A DNA stretch of 28,947 nt from NCBI GenBank assembly GCA_002389265.1, contig DGOD01000204.1:1-28947 (forward strand), given 5' to 3'. Under the pieces are notes generated by a model. The model saw only the letters and a program-made list of their open reading frames with translations, was not told the DNA's origin and did no database searches. The position numbers and the translations under genes are program-made. This document shows, piece after piece, positions 16,535 through 24,581 of the stretch; the stretch's first letter is position 1; every line of letters starts with the position of its first letter. Origin of the DNA: Gammaproteobacteria bacterium UBA4475 (GTDB lineage Bacteria; Pseudomonadota; Gammaproteobacteria; Pseudomonadales; Azotimanducaceae).

Positions 16535-16942
16535 GAGTTCTTTCAAGCCTTTCAGTGGCAGCACTTTAACTTTCGTGCTGGCTGGCTTGGCGGCAACGTT
16601 CATTACTTCGCCTGGACGGAAAGGGTTAGGGACGCCCTTACGAGCCTTGCTGGCTGGCTTCTTGACTGTCTTGATTTTAAGCAGGCCGGGTAATGTGAAT
16701 TCGCCTACGGCACCTTTTTTAACGTGTCGTGCAATCAGGTCATTCAATTCTTGGAAGACCGCTGTAACCTGTTTCTTGCTGAGATCAGCATTTGCAGAAA
16801 TCTCGGCAATAATCGCGCTTTTCGTGTATTTTTCCTTGATTGCCGGCAATTTCTTCGGTGCTGCAACGGGCTTGGCAACAGCTTTAGGTTTAGTTTTAGC
16901 TTTAGTCACTGTCTTTTTTGCGATTGCCTTTTTGGCTGCCAT
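16529..16942 (-). CDS. HU/IHF-family DNA-binding protein with lysine/alanine-rich N-terminal extension
   Basis: A 137-residue nucleoid protein. Residues 1-38 form a Lys/Ala/Pro-rich basic tail (AAKKAIAKKTVTKAK and on), and residues 39-137 are an HU/IHF fold: helices in KSAIIAEISANADLSKKQV, the strand region GEFTLPGLLKIKTV and the DNA-inserting arm with a PNPFRPGE stretch whose proline should intercalate. Standard HU is about 90 residues, so the tail is an addition, of a kind known in some gammaproteobacteria and comparable to H1-like tails. It should bend and compact DNA. ATG 16942 is used because AAGGAA lies about 8 nt upstream; a start at 16966 is upstream of that site. Monocistronic, with a terminator. 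Confidence 0.88.
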   Translation of the reverse strand: MAAKKAIAKKTVTKAKTKPKAVAKPVAAPKKLPAIKEKYTKSAIIAEISANADLSKKQVTAVFQELNDLIARHVKKGAVGEFTLPGLLKIKTVKKPASKARKGVPNPFRPGEVMNVAAKPASTKVKVLPLKGLKELA

Positions 16943-16992
16943 TCGTGATTCCTTTTTGAATATCAATGTTATGAAAAAGATGGTTATGAAGA

Positions 16993-17014
16993 ATATGAGT
17001 TAAATATGTGTTAA
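16993..17014. repeat. Two tandem copies of an 11-bp unit ATATG(A/T)GTTAA
   Basis: ATATGAGTTAA (16993-17003) is followed directly by ATATGTGTTAA (17004-17014), differing at one base. An 11-bp period is close to one DNA turn, so the copies would face the same side. They fall in the leader or downstream promoter area of the HU-like gene. Confidence 0.6.
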
Positions 17015-17044
17015 ATGTTGTTGAGATGCAGGTTTGGTGCTTGA

Positions 17045-17073
17045 ATTTAAGCGCTTTTTGCTCTCAGCGACAA
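17045..17073 (-). promoter_or_regulatory. Candidate sigma-70 promoter for the HU-like gene
   Basis: On the minus strand TTGTCG (17073-17068) and TTAAAT (17050-17045), each four of six matches, are 17 nt apart. The start point would be near 17038, giving a leader of about 95 nt that includes the tandem repeats. Confidence 0.35.
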
Positions 17074-17224
17074 TGTGGGTCTTTATATATGATTGGCTTT
17101 TGTGTCGCAAGGTTTAGGCTAGGTTTTTTGCATTTCCTTCGAGTATTTTTACGAAAGCCACCCTTGAAGCAGTTTTGCTCCAGTGAGGCGTGTCGTAGGC
17201 GCTCGCCATGGCGTGATATTAAGG

Positions 17225-17230
17225 TATAAT
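17225..17230 (+). promoter_or_regulatory. Possible -10 element for the fmdB-aspS unit
   Basis: A perfect TATAAT lies 60 nt before the GTG at 17290. No recognisable -35 is at the proper distance, so the call rests on the single hexamer and the position. Confidence 0.3.
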
Positions 17231-17289
17231 GCGCGGCCGCAGTTCTCCGTAAAATTGCCCTATTGTCCGATTATAGAGGAAGGTTTGTC

Positions 17290-17697
17290 GTGCCAATCTA
17301 CGAGTATCAGTGTGAAGAGTGCCAGCATCGAATTGAGAAGCTCATGAAGTTGTCTGATGAGGCGCCTGTGATTTGCCCAAAATGTAACAAGCCTGCATTG
17401 AAAAAGATGGTCTCGGCCGCTGCCTTCAGGCTTAAAGGGTCTGGCTGGTATGAGACGGACTTTAAGACTGGCTCGAAGAAGAATGTGCTCCATGGCGGCA
17501 GTAGTAGTGACTCCTCGTCTGGCAGCTCGGGAAGTGGGGATTCTGGGTCAAGTAGCTCGGGTGCAAGTGAAAAGAGTTCATCCGGCGGCAAGTCGAGTGG
17601 TGCTAGCAGTGCTTCCACCGGCACTTCCTCTGGCACCTCCTCTGGCTCTGGCTCCACTGGCTCCAGCACGTCGAGCAATAAGCCATCATCCAGTTAG
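17290..17697 (+). CDS. FmdB-type zinc-ribbon protein with Ser/Gly-rich tail
   Basis: A 135-residue small regulatory-type protein. Residues 1-60 are the FmdB zinc ribbon, beginning PIYEYQCEEC, with two CxxC knuckles at C8/C11 and C29/C32. Residues 71-135 are almost only Ser and Gly with a few Thr, Ala and Lys, and are surely disordered; such tails are common in the family. The function is not established; the first member was named beside formamidase genes. GTG 17290 is the start since AGGAAGG (17277-17283) lies 6 nt upstream; an earlier in-frame codon at 17263 precedes that site. It lies 63 nt upstream of aspS, a frequent arrangement in Pseudomonas relatives, and probably shares its transcript. 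Confidence 0.88.
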   Translation: MPIYEYQCEECQHRIEKLMKLSDEAPVICPKCNKPALKKMVSAAAFRLKGSGWYETDFKTGSKKNVLHGGSSSDSSSGSSGSGDSGSSSSGASEKSSSGGKSSGASSASTGTSSGTSSGSGSTGSSTSSNKPSSS

Positions 17698-17760
17698 GCG
17701 GCTGTTCGAGTTAAAGCGCCAGTCCGGCGAAGAAGTCATTAGATAATTGAGGTAACGATA

Positions 17761-19524
17761 ATGCGTAGCCACTACTGTGGTCAGTTAAGGGACACACATA
17801 TTGATGAAGAGGTTTCCCTGTGCGGCTGGGTTCATCGGCGCCGAGATCACGGCGGTGTAATATTTCTGGATATTCGAGATCACGAAGGCATTGTGCAGGT
17901 GGTGTTTGACCCTGATACTGCCGCCAGTTTCGCCCTTGCAGATCAAGTGCGTAATGAGTATGTCCTGAACATCAAGGGCCGTGTCAGGCACCGTGACCAG
18001 GCCGCAATCAATCCTAAAATGGGCACAGGGATGATTGAAGTGCTGGGCAAAGAGCTCATTATTCTCAATACAGCGGAGACACCGCCTTTTCAGTTGGATG
18101 AGCATTCCGACGCCGGCGAAGATATTCGGTTGCGGTATCGCTACATCGATTTGCGTCGACCGGAAATGCAGGAAAAAATCCGGTTGCGGTCAAAAACGGC
18201 ACATTTTGTTCGCCGTTATCTTGAAGACCGGTCTTTTGTGGATATCGAAACGCCCATTCTGACCAAAGCGACGCCAGAGGGTGCCCGCGACTATCTGGTG
18301 CCGAGTCGGACTCATCCGGGACAATTTTTCGCATTGCCCCAGTCCCCACAAATCTTCAAGCAACTATTGATGATGTCTGGTTTTGACCGTTACTACCAGA
18401 TCGCCAGATGTTTTCGTGATGAAGATTTGCGTGCGGACCGCCAGCCAGAGTTTACTCAAGTAGATATCGAAACCACGTTCATGGACGAGCAGCAGATCAT
18501 GACGCTGACGGAAGACCTGTTTCGAGCATTGTTCAAGGAGATCATCGACGTCGAACTCGAGGCGTTTCCAGTGCTGACTTACGCCGAGGCTAAGCGTAAG
18601 TATGGTAGTGACCGACCGGACCTGCGGTTTGGTCTCGAGTTTGTTGACGTGGCCGATCTCATGCAAGAAGTTGAGTTCAAGGTCTTCAGCGGCCCGGCCT
18701 CTGACTCCGGATCTCGAGTTGTCGCATTACGTCTGGAGCAGGGCGATCGGCTGACTCGAAAGATGATCGACGACTATACAAAATTCGTTGGTATTTATGG
18801 TGCCAGAGGTCTGGCCTACATTCGGGTCAACGATCTTGACGCCGGCGTCGCAGGTCTCCAATCACCGATTTTGAAGTTCTTACCTGATGAAGTGGTGTTG
18901 AATATTCTTGCCCGTGTCGGCGCGAAGGATAAGGACATTATCTTTTTTGGTGCCGACAAGGCTGATATCGTCAACGATGCGCTCGGTGCGCTACGTAACA
19001 AGCTGGGCGAGGATTTGAATCTTTATACTCGACTCTGGGCGCCTTGCTGGGTCACTGATTTTCCGATGTTTGAGGCGGACAAGACCGGTAATTGGTCAGC
19101 GACTCATCATCCGTTCACCCAGCCTGTGGGGGATATGGACGAGATGCTCGCTAATCCCGGCGCGACCCTTTCCAGGGCTTATGATGTAGTGATAAACGGC
19201 CATGAAGTGGGTGGTGGTTCGATTCGTGTGCATCAGACCTCGATGCAGCAGCAAATCTTCAAGGTGTTGAAATTGTCTGATGATGAAGCCAACGTCAAAT
19301 TTGGCTTTCTCCTTGAGGCGTTGCGCTATGGTGCGCCACCTCATGGAGGCCTGGCCATCGGTCTTGATCGTCTGATCATGTTGCTCTGTGGATCTCATGC
19401 GATTCGTGATGTCATCGCATTTCCGAAGACCCAAACAGCGGCATGCTTGTTGACGTCGGCACCCAGTGAAGTTGATCCGCAACAGCTCAAAGACTTGCAT
19501 GTGGCGGTTCGTAAACCTGTCTGA
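17761..19524 (+). CDS. aspS: Aspartyl-tRNA synthetase, probably non-discriminating (Asp/Asn)
   Basis: AspRS of bacterial type, 587 residues: N-terminal OB-fold anticodon domain (about 1-110), catalytic core with [16 protein letters not shown] (motif 2) and [13 protein letters not shown] (motif 3), and an inserted GAD domain at about 290-420. In E. coli the discriminating enzyme has L30 and K81; here these positions are H30 (in RRDHGG) and A81. Pseudomonas aeruginosa AspRS, which has His and Gly there, charges both tRNA-Asp and tRNA-Asn. This enzyme therefore probably makes Asp-tRNA-Asn for conversion by GatCAB. GAGGT precedes the ATG by about 8 nt. It is followed by yebC after 51 nt. Confidence 0.96.
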   Translation: MRSHYCGQLRDTHIDEEVSLCGWVHRRRDHGGVIFLDIRDHEGIVQVVFDPDTAASFALADQVRNEYVLNIKGRVRHRDQAAINPKMGTGMIEVLGKELIILNTAETPPFQLDEHSDAGEDIRLRYRYIDLRRPEMQEKIRLRSKTAHFVRRYLEDRSFVDIETPILTKATPEGARDYLVPSRTHPGQFFALPQSPQIFKQLLMMSGFDRYYQIARCFRDEDLRADRQPEFTQVDIETTFMDEQQIMTLTEDLFRALFKEIIDVELEAFPVLTYAEAKRKYGSDRPDLRFGLEFVDVADLMQEVEFKVFSGPASDSGSRVVALRLEQGDRLTRKMIDDYTKFVGIYGARGLAYIRVNDLDAGVAGLQSPILKFLPDEVVLNILARVGAKDKDIIFFGADKADIVNDALGALRNKLGEDLNLYTRLWAPCWVTDFPMFEADKTGNWSATHHPFTQPVGDMDEMLANPGATLSRAYDVVINGHEVGGGSIRVHQTSMQQQIFKVLKLSDDEANVKFGFLLEALRYGAPPHGGLAIGLDRLIMLLCGSHAIRDVIAFPKTQTAACLLTSAPSEVDPQQLKDLHVAVRKPV

Positions 19525-19575
19525 TGCGGCATGTATAAGCGGTGGATTTAAAGATACTACTGATGGAGAAGGCTG

Positions 19576-20313
19576 ATGGCGGGTCATAGCAAGTGGAGCA
19601 ACATCAAGCACCGCAAGGCGGGTCAAGATGCTAAGCGGGCAAAGGTATTCACAAAAATCATTCGTGAGCTGACCGTTGCCGCTCGAGATGGTGGCGGGGT
19701 GTTGGAGGATAATCCAGGCCTGCGTACGGTGGTAGATAAGGCTAAAGCCTCGCAGATGCCCAAAGATACCATGGAGCGTGCGATAGCCAGAGGTGCTGGT
19801 GGCCTCGAGGGCAGCGATTTGGTGTCTTTGACCTATGAGGGCTACGGTCCAGGTGGTGTGGCGTTTTTGGTGGAAACGATGACCGATAATCGTAACCGAA
19901 CGGTGGCGGAGGTTCGCCATGCCTTCACCAAAGCGGGGGGGAATCTGGGCACCGATGGGTCTGTCGCCTATCTGTTTGATCGCAAAGGTCTGCTCAATTT
20001 CGCGCCTGGGCTGGATGAAGAATTAGTCATGGAGCTGGCGATTGATGCGGGTGCTGATGATGTGGACATCGCTGAAGATGGTTCTGTGGAAGTGATGACG
20101 ACGCCAGAAAATTTTCTGTCCATCAAGGACGCATTAATGAGTGCAGATTTTGAGCCCGTCAATGCTGAGATAGCCATGCTGCCACAGAACTATAGTGAAC
20201 TTGATGCCGATATGGCCGAAAAAGTCATTCGTCTGATGGACAATCTGGAAGACCTGGATGATGTTCAGAACGTCTATACCAATGCCAGCTTCCCTGATAA
20301 TGAAGAGGGCTAG
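19576..20313 (+). CDS. yebC: YebC/PmpR/TACO1-family protein
   Basis: A 245-residue member of the YebC family: the start AGHSKWSNIKHRKAGQDAKRAK and YEGYGPGGVAFLVE are hallmarks. Members have been described as transcriptional regulators (PmpR) and, for some bacterial and mitochondrial members, as factors that relieve ribosome stalling; the role here is not fixed by sequence. Three alpha/beta domains are expected. GGAGAAGG lies just upstream of the ATG. It sits between aspS and ruvC, the usual gammaproteobacterial order, and may be co-transcribed with either neighbour. Confidence 0.95.
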   Translation: MAGHSKWSNIKHRKAGQDAKRAKVFTKIIRELTVAARDGGGVLEDNPGLRTVVDKAKASQMPKDTMERAIARGAGGLEGSDLVSLTYEGYGPGGVAFLVETMTDNRNRTVAEVRHAFTKAGGNLGTDGSVAYLFDRKGLLNFAPGLDEELVMELAIDAGADDVDIAEDGSVEVMTTPENFLSIKDALMSADFEPVNAEIAMLPQNYSELDADMAEKVIRLMDNLEDLDDVQNVYTNASFPDNEEG

Positions 20314-20387
20314 GCCGGCAGCCAGTATCTGTTCCACTCCTTGCGTGTGGTAAGCTGCTTTGTGCACCCGGGAATAGAAGCACTTTC

Positions 20388-20405
20388 ATGACGCAGCATC
20401 GATGA
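20388..20405 (+). other. Five-codon leader cistron overlapping the ruvC start
   Basis: An ATG at 20388 opens a five-codon reading frame (MTQHR) whose TGA overlaps the ruvC ATG as ATGA (20402-20405). An AGAAG sequence 7 nt before it is a better ribosome site than anything in front of ruvC. It could deliver ribosomes to ruvC by reinitiation. It may also be chance. Confidence 0.35.
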
Positions 20406-20965
20406 CAATAATTCTAGGTATAGACCCAGGATCCTTGGTGACGGGATTTGGAGTGATCGAATCGCAAGGCCCGCGCCAAGTGTATGTGGCGAGTGGCTGT
20501 ATCAGAACCGCCGCAAAAGCTGATCTGGCAGGTAAATTGGCAGAGATATTTGCGGGGATCACGGAAATTATTCAGCAGTACAGTCCGCAAGAGATGGCGA
20601 TCGAGAAGGTCTTCATGGCTAAAAGTGCGTCGTCTGCCTTAAAACTAGGCCAGGCGCGAGGCGCTGCTCTCGTTGCCGGAGCGAATCTGGGCTTGACCGT
20701 GTTCGAATATGAGGCGCGAAAAATCAAACAGGCAGTAGTGGGCACCGGTGCGGCGGAAAAAAGCCAGGTTCAGCATATGGTGAAGACATTATTAAAACTC
20801 CCGGCTCAACCCCAGCAGGATGCCGCCGACGCTCTGGCCATCGCGTTGTGCCATATTAATACCCAGCAAAATCTTAGCCGTATTGCAGGCGCAAACAGTT
20901 TTCGGCGAGGTCGAATGGTGAGCCTCGGACAACATTCTGGTAGCGAAGGGAAAACAGACAATTGA
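20402..20965 (+). CDS. ruvC: Holliday junction resolvase RuvC
   Basis: RuvC cleaves Holliday junctions symmetrically as a dimer, guided by RuvAB. The 187-residue protein has the RNase H-type fold with four acidic metal ligands at D8 (GIDPG), E68 (AIEKVF), D140 and D143 ([11 protein letters not shown]), matching E. coli D7, E66, D138 and D141. The start is fixed by family alignment. The ribosome-binding site is weak and a five-codon frame ends on the start codon. The stop overlaps the ruvA start. Confidence 0.97.
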   Translation: MTIILGIDPGSLVTGFGVIESQGPRQVYVASGCIRTAAKADLAGKLAEIFAGITEIIQQYSPQEMAIEKVFMAKSASSALKLGQARGAALVAGANLGLTVFEYEARKIKQAVVGTGAAEKSQVQHMVKTLLKLPAQPQQDAADALAIALCHINTQQNLSRIAGANSFRRGRMVSLGQHSGSEGKTDN

Positions 20966-21543
20966 TCGGTAGAGTCAGGGGTAAAATTTTAGAGAAGTCC
21001 ACTCATCAAGTGGTTGTGGATGTGCAGGGTCTTGGCTATGAGGTTGATATTCCCTTGACCACCTTCTTTCAGCTCGGCGATAGCGGTGCTGAAGTGATGC
21101 TGTATACCCACCTGGTGGTTCGTGATGATGCGCACCTGCTGTTTGGGTTTTCGACGGCTTCGGAGCGCGAGCTGTTTCGTGCCCTCATTAAGGTCAATGG
21201 TGTTGGACCGAAACTTGCCGTAGCGATCCTGTCTGGTGTGGATGCCAGGGCATTCAGTCGCTGCATTCAGAATAACGACGTCAAAGCACTGACGGCGCTG
21301 CCCGGTGTGGGCAAAAAAACGGCTGAAAGACTGATTATTGAGATGCGTGACCGATTACCTGCCCTGACGGAAGGGTTGCTACCTGCTGCTCAACGAGCCC
21401 CTGACTTGGTTGCGGATGCCGAGGCAGCGCTCATCGGTCTTGGTTATAAACCTCAGGAGGCAGCCAGGGCGCTGGGACAGATCGAAGATCAGGACGTCAG
21501 CGTTGAGCGCTTAATTCGCCAAGCGTTGAAGTCCCTCGCTTAA
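20962..21543 (+). CDS. ruvA: Holliday junction branch-migration protein RuvA
   Basis: RuvA binds four-way junctions as a tetramer and loads the RuvB motor. The 193-residue protein has the N-terminal OB-fold ([11 protein letters not shown] onward), paired helix-hairpin-helix motifs ([13 protein letters not shown] and [13 protein letters not shown]) and the small C-terminal domain that contacts RuvB (about 145-193). It starts at a TTG that overlaps the ruvC TGA, so translation is probably coupled and kept modest by the rare start. GAAGGG lies about 12 nt upstream. Confidence 0.97.
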   Translation: MIGRVRGKILEKSTHQVVVDVQGLGYEVDIPLTTFFQLGDSGAEVMLYTHLVVRDDAHLLFGFSTASERELFRALIKVNGVGPKLAVAILSGVDARAFSRCIQNNDVKALTALPGVGKKTAERLIIEMRDRLPALTEGLLPAAQRAPDLVADAEAALIGLGYKPQEAARALGQIEDQDVSVERLIRQALKSLA

Positions 21544-21622
21544 AGTGCAGTATCTCCTGCCGAATAAGCGCTAATGTGGCAAACTGGGTGTTTAAGACCC
21601 GGTGAATGGGGACAGGCAGACA

Positions 21623-22672
21623 ATGATTGAATCGGATCGACTGGTAACGCCAGAATCTACCCAGGGAGATTCAACTCAAGATTGGGCGATTCGCCCGAAA
21701 ACCTTTGGCGAGTATCGCGGTCAGCCGCAGGTCAGTGAGCAGATGACTATCTTCATTGATGCTGCCAGACGCCGTAGTGAGCACCTCGATCATACGCTGA
21801 TATTTGGTCCTCCGGGCTTGGGTAAGACAACCTTGGCCAATATCATTGCCAATGAAATGGGGGTGCAGATCAAAACGACCTCAGGGCCGGTAATTGATAA
21901 AAAGGGCGACCTAGTTGCGGCGCTGACCAATCTTGAGGCGGGAGACGTACTGTTTATTGATGAGATTCACAGACTTTCACCAGCCATTGAGGAAGTGTTG
22001 TATCCCGCGATGGAAGATTTTCAAGTGGATATCACCATCGGTGAAGGTCCAGCGGCAAGAACGCTGAAGCTTGATTTACCGCCATTCACCCTCGTTGGTG
22101 CAACCACTCGAACGGGTTTGCTGACGTCTCCCTTGCGCGACCGGTTTGGAATTATTCAGCGTCTTGAGTTTTATCAGGTCGATGATCTTGCTCAAATCAT
22201 CCTTCGCTCGTCGAACCTGCTCGGTGTGCGGACGGATCAAGCGGGTGCTCAGGAGATAGCGTTGCGGTCTCGAGGTACACCGCGAATTGCCAATCGTTTG
22301 CTTCGGCGTGTACGTGATTTCGCCGAGGTTAAAGCGAATGGTCATATCGATAAGGCTGTGGCCGACGATGCGCTGAATATGTTGAAAGTCGACGCTAATG
22401 GCTTTGACCATATGGATAGACGCCTGCTCATGGCGCTGATCGAGAAATTTGATGGTGGGCCGGTGGGTGTTGATAGTTTGGCGGCGGCCATTGGCGAAGA
22501 ACGTGACACCATTGAGGATGTTTATGAGCCGTTTTTGATTCAGCAGGGCTTTATAATGCGTACGCCAAGAGGTAGGGTGGCCACTCGTCATGCCTATCTG
22601 CATTTTGGTTTGCCGATGCCTGCTGCCAGCCCGTTGCTTCAAGTTGACGATATCCCAACTGAGCGAGACTAA
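21623..22672 (+). CDS. ruvB: Holliday junction helicase motor RuvB
   Basis: RuvB is the AAA+ hexameric ATPase that drives branch migration. In the 349-residue product, counted from the ATG at 21623, Walker A is GPPGLGKTT (62-70), Walker B/DEIH is at 113-116, sensor region [18 protein letters not shown] is present, and the C-terminal winged helix holds the [15 protein letters not shown] stretch. The start at 21623 matches the E. coli N-terminus (MIEADRL); a GTG at 21602 would add seven residues. It lies 79 nt after ruvA and only 12 nt before tolQ. Confidence 0.97.
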   Translation: MIESDRLVTPESTQGDSTQDWAIRPKTFGEYRGQPQVSEQMTIFIDAARRRSEHLDHTLIFGPPGLGKTTLANIIANEMGVQIKTTSGPVIDKKGDLVAALTNLEAGDVLFIDEIHRLSPAIEEVLYPAMEDFQVDITIGEGPAARTLKLDLPPFTLVGATTRTGLLTSPLRDRFGIIQRLEFYQVDDLAQIILRSSNLLGVRTDQAGAQEIALRSRGTPRIANRLLRRVRDFAEVKANGHIDKAVADDALNMLKVDANGFDHMDRRLLMALIEKFDGGPVGVDSLAAAIGEERDTIEDVYEPFLIQQGFIMRTPRGRVATRHAYLHFGLPMPAASPLLQVDDIPTERD

Positions 22673-22684
22673 AGAGTAATTGCC

Positions 22685-23365
22685 GTGAATGAGCCACTTT
22701 CGATTATCGACCTGGTAACAAATGCCAGTATTGTAGTGCAGTGTGTGATGGCCATATTGGTTCTGGCCTCAATGGTGTCATGGGTCATGATCTTTCAACG
22801 TGGCTTCAGCTTGTCGTCGATCAAGCGAGAGTCTATCGCCTTTGAAGATGAGTTTTGGTCGGGTAAGGATTTGCGCAAAATTTATCTGGAAATTGAAGCC
22901 AGTGAGCGTGAACCCGTGGGCATGGAGCTTATTTTTGTCGCGGGTTTCAAGGAATTTACGCGTCTGCGCCAGCAAAAGGAGGCAGATCCCGATCGCATTA
23001 TGCAGAGCGTGCAGCGGGCCATGCGGGTTGCCTTGTTGCGAGAAGAGGAACGTATGGAAACAAGTTTGCCGTTTCTGGCGACAGTTGGCTCAACCAGCCC
23101 TTACATTGGTCTGTTCGGTACCGTCTGGGGCATTATGAATTCTTTTCGAGGACTGGCAACAGTCAACCAAGCCAGTCTGTCTGTGGTAGCGCCGGGTATT
23201 TCCGAGGCGTTGGTGGCCACTGCGATCGGTCTGTTTGCAGCCATTCCCGCAGTGATTGCCTACAACCGTTTTGCTGCCCAGGTTGAAGTTATCGTGAATC
23301 GACTCGACGCTTTTACTGATGAGTTCAGCGGTATCTTGTACCGCGGCATTCGTCGACAGGATTAA
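22685..23365 (+). CDS. tolQ: Tol-Pal system inner-membrane protein TolQ
   Basis: TolQ forms the proton-channel stator with TolR that energises TolA. The 226-residue protein has three expected membrane helices, about 14-36, 129-152 and 170-192, with a cytoplasmic loop between the first two. The GSTSPYIGLFGTVWGIM stretch is typical of the TolQ/ExbB/MotA family. A GTG at 22685 is used; the upstream AAGAG is weak. It begins 12 nt after ruvB, without the ybgC gene commonly found here, so read-through from ruv genes is likely. Confidence 0.96.
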   Translation: MNEPLSIIDLVTNASIVVQCVMAILVLASMVSWVMIFQRGFSLSSIKRESIAFEDEFWSGKDLRKIYLEIEASEREPVGMELIFVAGFKEFTRLRQQKEADPDRIMQSVQRAMRVALLREEERMETSLPFLATVGSTSPYIGLFGTVWGIMNSFRGLATVNQASLSVVAPGISEALVATAIGLFAAIPAVIAYNRFAAQVEVIVNRLDAFTDEFSGILYRGIRRQD

Positions 23366-23367
23366 TA

Positions 23368-23787
23368 ATGGCCAAAGCAGCAAGAAGAAAGCCCATGGCT
23401 GAGATCAACGTCGTCCCATACATCGACGTGACATTGGTGCTATTGGTTATTTTTATGGTGACTGCGCCTATGATGACCCAGGGCATCAATGTTGATCTAC
23501 CGGATGCCGCCTCAGGACCGCTGTCAGTGAGTGAGAATGAACTGACACTGGTTGTCTCGGTTAAAGCAGATTCAACCTACTACATCAACGTGGGTGATGA
23601 GGAGCAAAGTGTCGCGCTCGAGTTGATCGGTGAACGCGCAGCGAAGATTATTCAGGCAAATCCCGACATCAAGGTGCTGGTGGAGGGCGATCAGGCCCTC
23701 AACTATGGTGTTGTAGTGAACTTGATGAATGTTTTGCAACAGGCAGGGGCTGGGAGTGTGGGTCTCATCACAGAACCGCCGGGATAG
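23368..23787 (+). CDS. tolR: Tol-Pal system protein TolR
   Basis: TolR is the ExbD-like partner of TolQ. The 139-residue protein has a short cytoplasmic start, one membrane helix (about 16-36) and a periplasmic domain. The conserved protonatable aspartate is D20 in PYIDVTLVLLVIF. Its ATG is 2 nt past the tolQ stop region, so the two are made together. Expected length and order match the family. Confidence 0.96.
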   Translation: MAKAARRKPMAEINVVPYIDVTLVLLVIFMVTAPMMTQGINVDLPDAASGPLSVSENELTLVVSVKADSTYYINVGDEEQSVALELIGERAAKIIQANPDIKVLVEGDQALNYGVVVNLMNVLQQAGAGSVGLITEPPG

Positions 23788-23791
23788 CATT

Positions 23792-24571
23792 ATGAGTTCG
23801 ATCAGAACCTACATTGTGCCTGCGGTATTGGCCTTGGCAGTGCATGTCGGCGTCATCACCTTATTGTTAGTCAACTGGGATGAGGCGGCGCCAAGTGCCT
23901 CTGCTGCGGTAGAGCATTACTACATTAAGGCCGCACTAGTGGCGGAAAACCCGCATAAGGTCAAACAACAAAAGCTGGCTGACGCTGCTCTGCAGCGCCG
24001 TCAAGCCAAGGCTCGACTGGCAAAGCAGCGAGACGCAGCACGTCGAGCGCAATTAGATCAGGATGCCAAGGTGAAGGCTGATCTTGCGGCCAAGGCAAGT
24101 CAGGCTGCAAAAAAATCGCGCTTGGAGACCATGTTGGCTGCGGCGCAGCAGGCTGAAGAAAAGCGGGCTGAAGAGAAACTAGCGCAGGAGGCCAAGGAGG
24201 CTAAAGTGGCAACGGAGCAAGATCTGGCCCGTGCCCTCAGCGAGGAACAGGACTATCGATTAGCAGTGACTGATGATGAAAAGGCCATGGCTTACGTGTC
24301 GCAGATCCAGCGTGAAATTATTCAGAACTGGTCAAGACCACCGAGTGCGCGAAATGGCATGCAGGTCTTGTTAACGGTATTTTTAGTGCCCACTGGGGAA
24401 GTGGTTGACGTAACGCTGAAAACCTCGAGTGGTAACGAGGCGTTTGATCGTTCAGCGATGCTGGCGGTCCGTAAAGCCGAACGCTTTATTGTGCCTACCA
24501 ATTCAGCGCAATTTGAACGTAATTTCCGCGAATTTGAGGTCATGTTCAGGCCTGAAGATCTAAGACTGTAA
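23792..24571 (+). CDS. tolA: Tol-Pal system protein TolA
   Basis: TolA spans the periplasm and links the TolQR motor to TolB and Pal. The 259-residue product has one N-terminal membrane anchor (about 8-28), a long Ala/Lys/Gln/Glu helical middle (about 50-165) and a C-terminal TonB-like domain (about 175-259: AYVSQIQREIIQNW, then the VDVTLKTSSGNEAFDRSA region). It is shorter than E. coli TolA (421 residues), mainly in the helical middle. ATG 23792 is chosen since the membrane anchor follows directly; a start at 23729 lies inside tolR. The gene starts 4 nt after the tolR stop. Confidence 0.93.
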   Translation: MSSIRTYIVPAVLALAVHVGVITLLLVNWDEAAPSASAAVEHYYIKAALVAENPHKVKQQKLADAALQRRQAKARLAKQRDAARRAQLDQDAKVKADLAAKASQAAKKSRLETMLAAAQQAEEKRAEEKLAQEAKEAKVATEQDLARALSEEQDYRLAVTDDEKAMAYVSQIQREIIQNWSRPPSARNGMQVLLTVFLVPTGEVVDVTLKTSSGNEAFDRSAMLAVRKAERFIVPTNSAQFERNFREFEVMFRPEDLRL

Positions 24572-24581
24572 TAGGAATTCA

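Larger units (their letters stand above)
16943..17289. other. Divergent intergenic region, 347 nt
   Basis: This gap lies between the HU-like gene (minus) and the FmdB-type gene (plus). It is more AT-rich than its surroundings on the left half. I see a candidate HU promoter at 17045-17073, a tandem repeat at 16993-17014, a TATAAT at 17225-17230 and a CGCCATGGCG palindrome at 17205-17214. No small gene is supported. Confidence 0.55.

Noticed and set aside
17307..17678. Acidic Pro/Glu/Leu-rich antisense frame
   Set aside because: It is the mirror of the Ser/Gly codon repeats of the FmdB-type gene.
19096..19920. Open antisense frame of 274 codons across aspS and yebC
   Set aside because: It lies opposite two certain genes, has no ribosome site or family resemblance, and arises from their codon bias.
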